From Calothrix sp. NIES-4105 (GTDB lineage: Bacteria; Cyanobacteriota; Cyanobacteriia; Cyanobacteriales; Nostocaceae): a stretch of DNA of 64,000 nt. Of the stretch, positions 1 through 7,445 are shown piece after piece. Location: assembly GCF_002368415.1 (NCBI RefSeq), contig NZ_AP018290.1:2359470-2423469 (forward strand), read 5' to 3'. A program made the position numbers and the translations under genes. Under the pieces are notes generated by a model, which saw only the letters and a program-made list of their open reading frames with translations, made no database searches and was not told the DNA's origin. The number at the start of each line of letters is the position of its first letter. Position 1 is the first letter of the stretch.

Positions 1-331
1 CCTCATCTCCTGACCAAGTAACAGTTAGTTGGTTCTCCTGATATCTTCCTTGGACATTAGGGTCCCAGGCAGTATCTCGGTCGGGGTCAAATGTGGGTGG
101 ATGGTGAAGTGCCTTATTGCTAGGATAATTTTTTGTATCACGCTCTCTAGCTTTTTGTCTAACTCTTTTTACTCCAAAGCAAGCACCTGCAAAAACTACT
201 AGAAATATGCCCACAACCCCTGCAAATGCTTCGGCTTTAATGCCTGCATCGTCGCCAAAAGCTGACGGGTTCCGGATGAAGGGGTTATTATCCGGAATAT
301 TTGTAAAATTGTTTCTTGGACCTCTTGCCAT
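1..331 (-). CDS. Hypothetical membrane protein, C-terminus cut by window edge
   Basis: An uninterrupted frame of 110 codons runs from an ATG at 331 off the left edge of the window. A GGAG ribosome-binding site lies upstream of the ATG. The protein starts MARGPRNNFTNIPDN. It has one clear transmembrane segment at about residues 34-55 (AFAGVVGIFLVVFAGACFG), followed by a positively charged stretch (KRVRQKARER) and then a hydrophilic Pro/Asp-rich region. The positive-inside pattern suggests the C-terminal part is cytoplasmic. I do not recognise the family and the full length is unknown. Confidence 0.6.
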   Translation of the reverse strand, partial: MARGPRNNFTNIPDNNPFIRNPSAFGDDAGIKAEAFAGVVGIFLVVFAGACFGVKRVRQKARERDTKNYPSNKALHHPPTFDPDRDTAWDPNVQGRYQENQLTVTWSGDE

Positions 332-421
332 TACCGCGCGTCTCCTGCTTTTATTCCAGAAAAATATCTACATGCTTTAAACTTTATATCTTTACTTTAA
401 TTTAGATTCAATCAGGCGCCA

Positions 422-517
422 ATGGTGCTAACTCCTAAGACATATATAGACTGTGAACTGGGAATGTACGGCACAGAGGTCAACTGGCAACGGATTATAA
501 ACGGATGTAACGGATAG
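422..517 (+). pseudogene. 3' relic of a haemagglutinin-like (TPS exoprotein) gene
   Basis: The short frame ending at 517 finishes NWQRIINGCNG-stop. The haemagglutinin-like gene at the other end of this window (59812 onward, minus strand) ends NWQRMMNGCNG-stop. The similarity continues about 15 bases past both stop codons (atagttgattttaaat versus atagtttattttaaat), so it is DNA homology and not chance. Convincing similarity begins only near 482; the rest of the short frame may be unrelated. The relic is orphaned, with no gene body upstream. Confidence 0.6.
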
Positions 518-580
518 TTGATTTTAAATAACGATATTTTTGCTTGTAACGAATAGCTCATCCGTTATATCTGTTGTTTA

Positions 581-1483
581 TTATCTATTCTCCAAACCTG
601 CTTGTAGTAACGCGCGTTCAAGCAAATCATCAAGCCCTAAATTGCTTCCCCACTGTTGTAAATACTCAAAATCTAATTTCGACGCTTGTACTTTTAATAC
701 TCCTAATGTATCCCTCCACTGTCTGTCAGAAATACCCATCCCCATACGATACCATCGCAGCTTTTGTAATATAATATCTTCTGCGGAATATATATATATA
801 GATGAATTTCCTTGATGTGATAAAGTATATAACTGTCGGCGCCTTAATTTTTCTCTTGAAAACTCATCGTTACCTAAAATAAAAAAGTCTGCTTTCTCCG
901 TTGTTTCTAGATGTATGGCATTAAACAAAGCTTTCCGCTCAACAGCATCTCTCACTGCATCAATGCTAATATAAAACTCTCCTGTTAGCGTATCAACCAG
1001 CAATTCAATTTGGGACGCTTGAACATCGACAACCAAATCTAAATCTAACGTCGCGCGCGGTTCTCCCAGCAACGAACTTGCCACTGACCCACCCACTAAA
1101 TAAGGTATACCCAGTTCTTCTAAAATTCTCCCTAACTTAACAGCAAGCCAAAGAGCATCTTCCATTATTGTCTCAATTGCCTCAATACCCACCAAATTTT
1201 CCCAATTATCCTGATTACACAATACCTCAATCCAGTTATCGCCTAGCTTTCTTCTAATAAACTCGCGTCGAATGGCTTGTGTTGTGGCGCCGGGTAAATC
1301 GTGTAATATACCTATTAAGCACAGCTTCCAGCACCCCACCGTTGATTTTTTAATTAGCTTTGTTTTTTGATGAGGTAACATTTGCTGCCAACGTTCAACT
1401 AAGATACGCTCAATCTCAAATGACGTATCTGACGCTTGTGTGATGTATCCTACTGGGATTTTAGCGGATGAAGTTTGTAGCAT
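581..1483 (-). CDS. Nucleotidyltransferase-like protein (AbiEii/DUF6036-like fold)
   Basis: 300-residue soluble protein. Near residues 130-151 it carries the nucleotidyltransferase-type motif GGSVASSLLGEPRATLDLDL: a GGS loop followed by a D-L-D-L metal-binding pair. Later it has AEDIILQKLRW (about residue 235), a lysine-containing helix typical of AbiEii/MNT-like transferases. The N-terminal 110 residues form a separate helical region of unknown role. In this family the enzymes act as toxins that modify tRNA or proteins, or as nucleotide-binding proteins of unknown role. No cognate antitoxin is obvious next to it. The nucleotidyltransferase fold is well supported; a toxin role is inference. 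Confidence 0.7.
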   Translation of the reverse strand: MLQTSSAKIPVGYITQASDTSFEIERILVERWQQMLPHQKTKLIKKSTVGCWKLCLIGILHDLPGATTQAIRREFIRRKLGDNWIEVLCNQDNWENLVGIEAIETIMEDALWLAVKLGRILEELGIPYLVGGSVASSLLGEPRATLDLDLVVDVQASQIELLVDTLTGEFYISIDAVRDAVERKALFNAIHLETTEKADFFILGNDEFSREKLRRRQLYTLSHQGNSSIYIYSAEDIILQKLRWYRMGMGISDRQWRDTLGVLKVQASKLDFEYLQQWGSNLGLDDLLERALLQAGLENR

Positions 1484-1599
1484 TTATATTAATCTCCAGA
1501 CGGATGTTCTCCCGATGCGAAAAGAACACGACGCAAGCACTAGCAACTACAATACGTGTAGGCGGAAATAGGGATTAATCAGACAACCCTAATTTTCCT

Positions 1600-1761
1600 T
1601 ACATTTTCGGCTCTCCTCTGTCCGGTTAATTAGAGCGACACCCGCAAGCGGGAAACCCTTCTGCGACCATTCTCATTAAATGGCAATTAACTAATTAGTA
1701 AGAGAGTTATCTCCCCTCTACACATGGGGACGAGACGCTTCACATATAGCGAATGCTCGAC
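1600..1761 (-). ncRNA. Possible structured guide-type RNA downstream of the TnpB-like gene
   Basis: Directly after the TnpB-family stop codon, in transcription direction, the DNA contains several short hairpins, including tttcccgcttgcggg and cccc-atgtgtaga-gggg. TnpB genes normally have an omega RNA overlapping or following their 3' end, so this is the right place for one. No boundary, guide segment or transposon end can be fixed from sequence alone. Confidence 0.22.
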
Positions 1762-3168
1762 TCATCCTCTTACAAGGACAAGCTTTTTGAAATTGTAACG
1801 TTGGTAGAATTTCATACCAATATTTCTTGCAGCGTTTAAACCTGAATGAACACAATAACCAGACCGACTTACGGCTAATTTACCCGGATGAGAACCTTCT
1901 TGTTCCATACTTAAATCCCAGTTATTAGGACTCTGGAAGGCAAATTGCGCGCGTATCTCGCTATCAGTCCTATACATTTGTTCGCTCTTAATGGCGCAAT
2001 ATCTCGATGTATCCTTGGGACTAACTCGTGTTGCAAGAATATTGAACGAAGTTCTCGCAATATGAGAAGTAAATTGATAAACCTTACTCTTCAACCAATA
2101 AGCCCGTTTTTGATTTGAACGCCTGGAATATTTACCTCTTTGTGGGCGTAAATTAACCAAATATTCAAATACAATTACTTTGCAATCATGTTGATGAGCA
2201 AAATTTGCTATTTCTCTTGAAATACGATATCCCTCAGAATTCTCTCTACGAGATATTCTTTCAAATCTGGTACGTGCAAAACCTTTACCAACAACACCTG
2301 TTTTCTTCATTTTTACTGCAATCCTGCCTAGTTCCGACTTCCTGCGTCTGACGTGGGAATTATGTCCTTTTACGAAGTGTCGAGCTACTTCTCTTACTTC
2401 CCCGTTTACGTCCGGTTCTAATACAGATAGCACACAAATTGAATCACCATCTAAATCAATATCTACCGCGCATACTCGTTTATCTTGTTGCGCTTTTACT
2501 CCTCCCGTTGCAATATGATATCTTTCATAAATCCAATTTATCCAACAAGTTCCATCTTGTTTAAATACAATAGTAGGGCATCCTTTTATCCAAACAGAAT
2601 TTCCGTTAGCATCTTTCTCGTTATAATCATACGAGAAATAACTAAATTTAACCCATCCCCATCCATTCCCAACTCGGACTTTAAGTAGTAAATCATACCC
2701 GCTATCATCTTTATACATACTATATTTATAGTATGTTGGGGAATCGTTTACTTCTGTGGGCAATTTTGGCGCTTTATGCGGTTTGAACTCTTTACCCTTT
2801 TTCTCGGCTTTGGCTTTACGCTTTGCCTCTGACTCTACCCACTTCTGATAGTTGGTAGACCATGCGCGATAATGTCCAACCGCAGTTGCTAATACATCCC
2901 ATCTTAAATCACGTGGCATATCCGCATACATAAAAGGATATTTTGCATTGTTACCAAGCGTTAACTCATCATAAAATTTACGCATTTGATCACGGTTTAA
3001 ATTAATTCCAAGAGGATGTTGATTTACTACTTGGATGTAGAATGGAATTGATTCACGATATACACGCAACGTATCCTCAATAAATGTACCTTGCCGAATT
3101 AATTTATTCTTTTGAGTTTTGGTTTCAATGCGTTGTCCTTTAACCTTTGCCAATGCCACGTTTATCAC
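1762..3168 (-). CDS. TnpB/IS605 OrfB-family protein, probably nuclease-dead
   Basis: 468 residues, within the usual TnpB range. The RuvC-I motif is present (CAVDIDLDGDS, D236/D238) and so is RuvC-II (VIVFEYLVNLRP, E335). The RuvC-III motif normally reads D-x-N-A-A; here it is GLNAARNI with Gly443 where the catalytic Asp should be. The zinc ribbon is also degraded: C391 and C439 remain, but their CxxC partners are missing. No TnpA gene accompanies it. The frame is intact with no stops, which argues against simple decay and suggests either a recently inactivated transposon nuclease or a domesticated RNA-guided DNA-binding protein. An unrecognised alternative acidic residue could still restore catalysis. 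Confidence 0.75.
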   Translation of the reverse strand: MINVALAKVKGQRIETKTQKNKLIRQGTFIEDTLRVYRESIPFYIQVVNQHPLGINLNRDQMRKFYDELTLGNNAKYPFMYADMPRDLRWDVLATAVGHYRAWSTNYQKWVESEAKRKAKAEKKGKEFKPHKAPKLPTEVNDSPTYYKYSMYKDDSGYDLLLKVRVGNGWGWVKFSYFSYDYNEKDANGNSVWIKGCPTIVFKQDGTCWINWIYERYHIATGGVKAQQDKRVCAVDIDLDGDSICVLSVLEPDVNGEVREVARHFVKGHNSHVRRRKSELGRIAVKMKKTGVVGKGFARTRFERISRRENSEGYRISREIANFAHQHDCKVIVFEYLVNLRPQRGKYSRRSNQKRAYWLKSKVYQFTSHIARTSFNILATRVSPKDTSRYCAIKSEQMYRTDSEIRAQFAFQSPNNWDLSMEQEGSHPGKLAVSRSGYCVHSGLNAARNIGMKFYQRYNFKKLVLVRG

Positions 3169-3222
3169 CCCCTGATTCTTTTATTTTACTATGTCTAATA
3201 TACCATATTTTAGGTATGATAA

Positions 3223-3273
3223 AAAACTCTATAACACCTTTATCTACTAACCGTGATAGAGTTATAGAGTTTT
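3223..3273. repeat. 13-bp perfect inverted repeat upstream of the TnpB-like gene
   Basis: Arms aaaactctataac (3223-3235) and gttatagagtttt (3261-3273) pair perfectly around a 25-nt loop. A second palindrome, gttaagta/tacttaac, follows at 3311-3332. The region also has two near-identical motifs, atgtctaatata (about 3191) and atgtccaatata (about 3334). These could be subterminal palindromes of an IS605-like end or a regulatory site. Confidence 0.5.
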
Positions 3274-3418
3274 AAAATGAATACTATATTTCTCGTTTGC
3301 TTCTTTTGGAGTTAAGTACATAATTACTTAACGATGTCCAATATATAACTACACTGTCTAACTTATCCCATTAATTATCAATTAGGAATTACGTCGCTGC
3401 TCATTACTAACTCTATCT

Positions 3419-3820
3419 TCAGACACAGGCAGGGGGGAGAATATTTAAATCTTGCATGACTTGAGCGAGTAATTGCTGTCTTAACTGAGCTAATTGAGCT
3501 AAATGTTCAATACGTTTTGCATCTAAATTTTCAATTTGATCAGTAAGTTGAATTAGCTTCTCCTGTTCTGCATCAGTCAGTGTGATTGAACGTCGTTTTT
3601 CAATCAGCTCATTAAACTGCTGTTGCATCTCATCAGGAATGGATTGGTTAATTTTCAATATTAATTCCGACTCTGATGATGAAAGCGATTTGCTGTAACG
3701 TTGCGCGCGAAGTTTCAACACCTGTATTACAAATATCTCAAAATCAGGTTGAGGCATTTGTTCAACGGCTTGTAAAAGTTGCTTTGTGTCCACTTGCGCT
3801 TCGACTTTGTACACAGGCAT
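3419..3820 (-). CDS. Small helical protein of the cyanobacterial HNH-neighbour type
   Basis: 133-residue, highly charged, Gln/Leu-rich protein predicted almost entirely helical, with coiled-coil character at residues 60-125. It begins MPVYKVEAQVDTKQLLQAVEQ and ends NILPPACV. I recall similar cyanobacterial proteins (start VYKVEAQ, end PPAYV) that are usually encoded just before a small HNH-endonuclease gene, which suggests an antitoxin-like or adaptor role. No HNH gene follows here, so the partner appears lost. The assignment rests on remembered family resemblance; the biochemical role is unknown. Confidence 0.6.
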   Translation of the reverse strand: MPVYKVEAQVDTKQLLQAVEQMPQPDFEIFVIQVLKLRAQRYSKSLSSSESELILKINQSIPDEMQQQFNELIEKRRSITLTDAEQEKLIQLTDQIENLDAKRIEHLAQLAQLRQQLLAQVMQDLNILPPACV

Positions 3821-4265
3821 ACCAATTAAGTAGTGTTGATTTGATCAGTCTTAAGCTTTAGTCTAACGTATTTTATAATTATACTGCTTGTGAACTTGGA
3901 ACAGGAAAAATAGCGATAGAATCTCCCGCAGCATTAAAAACTTCCAATATATAGCCATCTTTATCACTGCCAGGATGGGTTAAATAGTCGATTAGCTGTT
4001 GAGCAATATATTTTTACTCATCCCAACGGGTCAGATACTGCTATGCGGCAAGGCATTCGCCAATGGTATGAGATGTACTTACAACAAGGGCGTAAAACAT
4101 AGGTTTCGGATTTTACTTGTTGATGAAACCGTAATCAAGATTATTAAAGCTTCATAACCATTACTATTAAACCAAGACCTGAGTTAAAATAGGATGTTAA
4201 AGTGCAACGTCCGATATTATCCAGCTTTAACAGGCGCCTATGCGCGAGCATGAAGTAAAACTCGT
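3821..4265. other. Gene-free stretch with two coding relics
   Basis: On the minus strand, 3879-4005 reads AQQLIDYLTHPGSDKDG followed by YILEVFNAAGDSIAIF and PVPSSQAV-stop. This resembles small DUF4926-type proteins but lacks a start codon. On the plus strand, a frame ending at 4100 reads MRQGIRQWYEMYLQQGRKT-stop, like the C-terminus of another lost gene. Both look like remnants of a former small gene pair. The part from 4101 to 4265 shows nothing clear. Confidence 0.35.
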
Positions 4266-4676
4266 ATGGCAAGAGATAGATTTCATTATATAGTTAGAAC
4301 AGCTTTAGAAAAAGAAGGTTGGAATATTACCGCTGACCCTTATGAAATTAATGTAGATGATGTAGATTTTGAGATTTATTTAGCAGCAGAGCAACTTTTA
4401 GGAGCAGAGCGAGACGGACAAAAAATAGCGGTGGAAATTAAAAGTTTTATTAGTACGTCGAATGTTTCAGAATTTCATACTGCCCTTGGGCAATTTTTAA
4501 ACTATCGGGATGCATTAGATAAAATCGACCCAGAACGACAATTGTATTTAGCAGTTCGCGTACCGATTTATGAAACTTTTTTTCAACGAAAGTTTATTGT
4601 ATCAATAGTTCAGAGATATCAATTAAGATTGGTAATTTACGATGTAGAACAGGAGGTTATTCATCAATGGTTGTAG
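4266..4676 (+). CDS. xisH: XisH, fdxN-element excision controlling factor family
   Basis: 136 residues, full length for XisH. It starts MARDRFHYIVRTALEKEGW and contains the PD-(D/E)XK-like core (AAERDGQKIAVEIKSF-type, seen as GAERDGQKIAVEIKSF at about residues 47-62) and the LYLAVRVPIYETFF segment. In Anabaena XisH and XisI are needed, with the recombinase XisF, for excision of the fdxN element during heterocyst development. Here no recombinase gene is near, so this is one of the many stand-alone xisHI copies found in Nostocales, whose role is unclear. The xisI gene overlaps its 3' end by 10 bases, implying translational coupling. Confidence 0.9.
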   Translation: MARDRFHYIVRTALEKEGWNITADPYEINVDDVDFEIYLAAEQLLGAERDGQKIAVEIKSFISTSNVSEFHTALGQFLNYRDALDKIDPERQLYLAVRVPIYETFFQRKFIVSIVQRYQLRLVIYDVEQEVIHQWL

Positions 4677-5011
4677 AACAATATCGGCAATATATTCAAC
4701 ATATCCTTTCCGAACGACAACAACGTTCTTCAAGGCAAAAAAGAAATGCCGAAGAGTATGAGGTGCAAACAATTTTTGACGAAAAGCAAGACCACTATCA
4801 ATTACTTTATGTTGGTTGGCGTGGAAATAAACGTGATTTTGGTTGTGTTCTACATCTTGATATAAAAAATGGTAAAATCTGGATTCAGCATGATGGTACG
4901 GAAGAAGGAATTGCCAATTGTTTAGTCGAAATGGGAGTGCCTAAGCAGGATATTCTTTTGGCATTTCATGAACCTTATATACGGCAGTTTACTGAGTTTG
5001 GCACATCATAA
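4667..5011 (+). CDS. xisI: XisI, fdxN-element excision controlling factor family
   Basis: 114 residues, full length. Diagnostic segments are DEKQDHYQLLYVGW (middle), LDIKNGKIWIQHDGTE, and the C-terminal GVPKQDILLAFHEPYIRQFTE. It overlaps xisH by 10 bases and the two are surely co-expressed. A hairpin 40 bases downstream (5049-5111) probably ends the transcript. A second, partly decayed xisHI copy is at 28.2-28.8 kb. Confidence 0.9.
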   Translation: MVVEQYRQYIQHILSERQQRSSRQKRNAEEYEVQTIFDEKQDHYQLLYVGWRGNKRDFGCVLHLDIKNGKIWIQHDGTEEGIANCLVEMGVPKQDILLAFHEPYIRQFTEFGTS

Positions 5012-5048
5012 ACATATTATGGTGATAGCTGTAAAACTGATACTACAT

Positions 5049-5111
5049 AAACCGGGTATAGTTAGAAATTAATCAGCTTGCCAGTATAACTTTGAGCTAT
5101 ACTCCCGGTTT
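5049..5111. terminator. Hairpin between convergent xisI and 5206-5754 genes
   Basis: Arms aaaccgggtatag (5049-5061) and ctatactcccggttt (5097-5111) pair with one small bulge. The position between two convergent genes suits a bidirectional terminator, although the T-run is weak. Confidence 0.5.
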
Positions 5112-5205
5112 CTTAAATTATTCTGCGTAAATGACGAGACTATGTTGCCTGCTGCGATACATTACTAAGCATCGTCCATAACTGTTCTTATAGTCTAATG
5201 TTTAA

Positions 5206-5754
5206 TTATGCAACAAGCTTCTGCTTTGAAGCTTGTTTATCTGCTCTGATATCTAAAAAATAGTCTCCAACTAAGTCACCTTTTTTAAGCCTATTTACTT
5301 CTTCATCCCAAGAAAACCCTTTATACTCTATACCCCAGTCCATAATAGTACGCTTTGCTTGAAAATTTTCATGTAATTTTTGCGCTAAATTCACGTACTG
5401 ATTTTTTGTATCGTCACCACCTCTCTCAAAAGCTCTCTCCATCATTGAGATTTTAATAGCTTGTATAAGATTTGTGTCAGGCAAGCTTTTATACGCAACC
5501 GTAATCATGAATTCTGGCATTGAGTAAGCTATGGCGCCAAAAGTTTGCCATTGCGCTAAAGTCGCTAATGCTTCATCCGCATCTGTAATATATTCAGGTT
5601 CAGGTGAAGCATTTGAGGTTTCATTTAGCATCAGTATTGAGTCTTCATCTAAAGTTCCACCCATTTGCTCAAGAATCAAATGAGTGTCGTAAATAGCTTT
5701 CTCTCCAGAAATACCATCCGGTAAAAGTACGAATATCTGGTATTGTTCACTCAT
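5206..5754 (-). CDS. Uncharacterised protein, candidate immunity partner
   Basis: 182-residue soluble acidic protein that I do not recognise. It starts MSEQYQIFVLLPDG and has no signal peptide or membrane segment. It lies 9 bases downstream of the putative nuclease-toxin gene (5764-6177) on the same strand, so the two are almost certainly co-transcribed. Size, acidity and position immediately after a REase-fold toxin domain are what one expects of an immunity protein. That role is inference from context only. Confidence 0.6.
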   Translation of the reverse strand: MSEQYQIFVLLPDGISGEKAIYDTHLILEQMGGTLDEDSILMLNETSNASPEPEYITDADEALATLAQWQTFGAIAYSMPEFMITVAYKSLPDTNLIQAIKISMMERAFERGGDDTKNQYVNLAQKLHENFQAKRTIMDWGIEYKGFSWDEEVNRLKKGDLVGDYFLDIRADKQASKQKLVA

Positions 5755-5763
5755 AATTTTTTA

Positions 5764-6177
5764 TTATAATTCAATACGGGGTTCTAATTCTTTATCTTGT
5801 AACCATTGTATAAGCTTTGAAGCTACAGGAGGATTAGTAAAGTGAAAAACAACTTTCTTTGTTCTTGTTGGTAGTTCATTCCCTTCAAAGTCAAAATACT
5901 GCCACTTAGGGTTAGCGCGTCGGTCACGATATCGTTTAGTTTCAATCATCTGTCTTAAGTCATCATCCTCAAGTTTTTTATGATTTGAATAATCCCCCCC
6001 TTTTACTTGAATAATTTCGTTTTCAGTTTCAATATCAATTTCAGTCAGTTCTCCAACTTGTTTCCCTGTCCGAGGAATTGGTTTACCTAGCGCTTCTATT
6101 GTCTCTCCTCTTTGAATAGCATCCAAGGCAACTCTTGCTTCTTGAATTAAAGATTTACATTTATTTGAATCCGCCAT
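5764..6177 (-). CDS. PD-(D/E)XK-like protein, candidate toxin nuclease
   Basis: 137 residues. The core reads GELTEIDIETENEIIQVKGG (about residues 42-61): an acidic strand, then E-x-x-x-Q-V-K, matching the restriction-endonuclease fold active site of many polymorphic-toxin C-terminal domains. The end (TKKVVFHFTNPP) also resembles such modules. It is very short and lacks any export domain, so it looks like a detached toxin module, or a solitary nuclease. Its start codon overlaps that of the divergent broken HTH gene within a CATG at 6175-6178. Toxin function is inferred. Confidence 0.55.
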   Translation of the reverse strand: MADSNKCKSLIQEARVALDAIQRGETIEALGKPIPRTGKQVGELTEIDIETENEIIQVKGGDYSNHKKLEDDDLRQMIETKRYRDRRANPKWQYFDFEGNELPTRTKKVVFHFTNPPVASKLIQWLQDKELEPRIEL

Positions 6178-6588
6178 GATAAAAAACGAGCAACAGTATC
6201 ATATAGCTAAAGAGTGGTTACAAAAATTTGAACGTTCGGTGGCAGAAATTGACGGTAATGAGGATTTGAAAGCAGACGCGACTTGATGGCAGCTATATAG
6301 GGACGCATACCAAAGTCAAGTTGACGAGTTTAGAGAAGAAATTGAGGAATACAAAAGAATTACAAATCATGATAGTCAAACGCCAATCTTGTTGAAGATT
6401 GATCATATTAACCATCTATCACAAATTTTAATTAAAGCACGGATGTCAGCTAAACTCACTCAACAATAACTTGCGTGTTTATCTGGTTTAACTCTTGAGC
6501 AAATTAAACTTTATGAAGACAAAGATTATCAAGGTGCAAGTTTTCGTTCCGGTGCTAGCTGTGTTCTTTATGCTGAACTTACAGCAGA
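6176..6588 (+). pseudogene. Broken XRE/HTH-type regulator
   Basis: Reading from the ATG at 6176 gives MIKNEQQYHIAKEWLQKFER, then a stop (TGA at 6284) where a CGA is likely, then a long open stretch including DEFREEIEEYKRI, ILLKIDHINHLSQILIKARM and SAKLTQQ, a second stop (TAA, likely a former CAA), and LACLSGLTLEQIKLYEDKDY. This is the layout of cyanobacterial XRE-like antitoxin/regulators with an HTH near the C-terminus. The last codons are also frameshifted. Both stops fit single C-to-T changes. Confidence 0.7.
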
Positions 6589-6609
6589 TTGCGTGTTCAT
6601 GCAATACAT

Positions 6610-6635
6610 GTAGAGACTAACATGTTAGTCTCTAC
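6610..6635. repeat. Perfect 26-bp GTAGAGAC palindrome
   Basis: Half-site gtagagactaaca (6610-6622) is followed by its exact reverse complement (6623-6635). It belongs to a dispersed family in this window with ends GTAGAGAC/GTCTCTAC; other copies are at 46142, 49141, 49560, 54546, 55901 and 59772. Confidence 0.75.
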
Positions 6636-6721
6636 GGGGTTTTGGGTATTATGCGTGTACTTCATCTACCCGAAATCTGCTGTATATAATAGATGTTATG
6701 TTCGACGAAATTATACAATGA

Positions 6722-6979
6722 ATGCGGGAGAAAATTACATCGTTACAGTATGTAATGACGCTTCATGCAGAAGAAGAAATGAACGACGATAATCTCACAA
6801 TTTATGACATTGAAGAAACTATTCTTACTGGTAAAATACTAGAACGCCAAAAAGATAAAGTTACTACTGAATCAAAATACCGTATTCGAGGTATAACAGA
6901 AGATATGATAGAAGTCGAAGTTGTTGCCAAACTTAGTTTAACAGGAAAGTTAGTTATCATTACTGTATATCGGGTTTAA
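6722..6979 (+). CDS. DUF4258 toxin-like protein
   Basis: 85 residues. The segment YVMTLHAEEEMNDDNLTIYD followed by IEETILTGKI is the hallmark of DUF4258, a RelE/BrnT-like small fold often acting as the toxin in two-gene modules. The YgiT-type zinc-finger gene starts 16 bases downstream, the usual arrangement of this pair. The ATG at 6722 fits the family start; an ATG at 6718 is out of frame. Confidence 0.8.
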   Translation: MREKITSLQYVMTLHAEEEMNDDNLTIYDIEETILTGKILERQKDKVTTESKYRIRGITEDMIEVEVVAKLSLTGKLVIITVYRV

Positions 6980-6995
6980 AATCAGGAAAGGTAAA

Positions 6996-7223
6996 ATGAA
7001 GTGTGATATTTGCTCAAGCGAAGGTATACATATCCGGAGGGTGACGAGGACTTATGGTCAAGGTGAAGACTTGCTGGTTATAGAGAATATACCTATTATT
7101 AGTTGTCCTCACTGTGGTGAAAGTTACCTAACAGCCTCAACGTTGCATGAGATTGAAAGAATTAAACGAAATCGGAAAAGTTTAGCTATTGCACGTTTTG
7201 TGGAAGTTGCTAATTTTGGTTAA
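6996..7223 (+). CDS. YgiT/MqsA-type zinc-finger antitoxin
   Basis: 75 residues with two CxxC pairs, CDIC (residues 3-6) and CPHC (about 37-40), as in YgiT-type zinc-finger proteins related to the N-terminal domain of MqsA antitoxin. It lacks the C-terminal HTH of full-length MqsA, as is usual for the short partners of DUF4258 proteins. An AGGAAAGG ribosome-binding site precedes the ATG. Confidence 0.8.
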   Translation: MKCDICSSEGIHIRRVTRTYGQGEDLLVIENIPIISCPHCGESYLTASTLHEIERIKRNRKSLAIARFVEVANFG

Positions 7224-7396
7224 GAGAATCGACCTATTGCTATTGCTGTAATGGCTGGTAAATATTAGGTTTGGTAATTGCGTAACCCAACCTATTGATT
7301 ATTGTTTTCATTGAAATTTCTATATTGCATTTTAATGGAATTAAGTTATTAGCATCGGGATTTTAATCCCATGCGGGTGTGAGCGAAGTGATTAAA

Positions 7397-7431
7397 TGTT
7401 GGGTTACGCGCTCCGCTTCACCCAACCTACG
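7397..7431. repeat. TTGGGT/ACCCAA hairpin repeat
   Basis: Arms gttgggt and acccaac flank a loop of about 19 bases. Similar units occur at 40264-40300 and 57027-57060, with single arms near 7270, 54706 and 54830. They lie between genes or inside decayed genes. Confidence 0.55.
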
Positions 7432-7445
7432 TCATTGTAAATCAA

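Noticed and set aside
4266..5011. An fdxN-type excision element around xisHI
   Set aside because: No recombinase gene or matching direct-repeat borders were seen; xisHI copies are commonly found alone.
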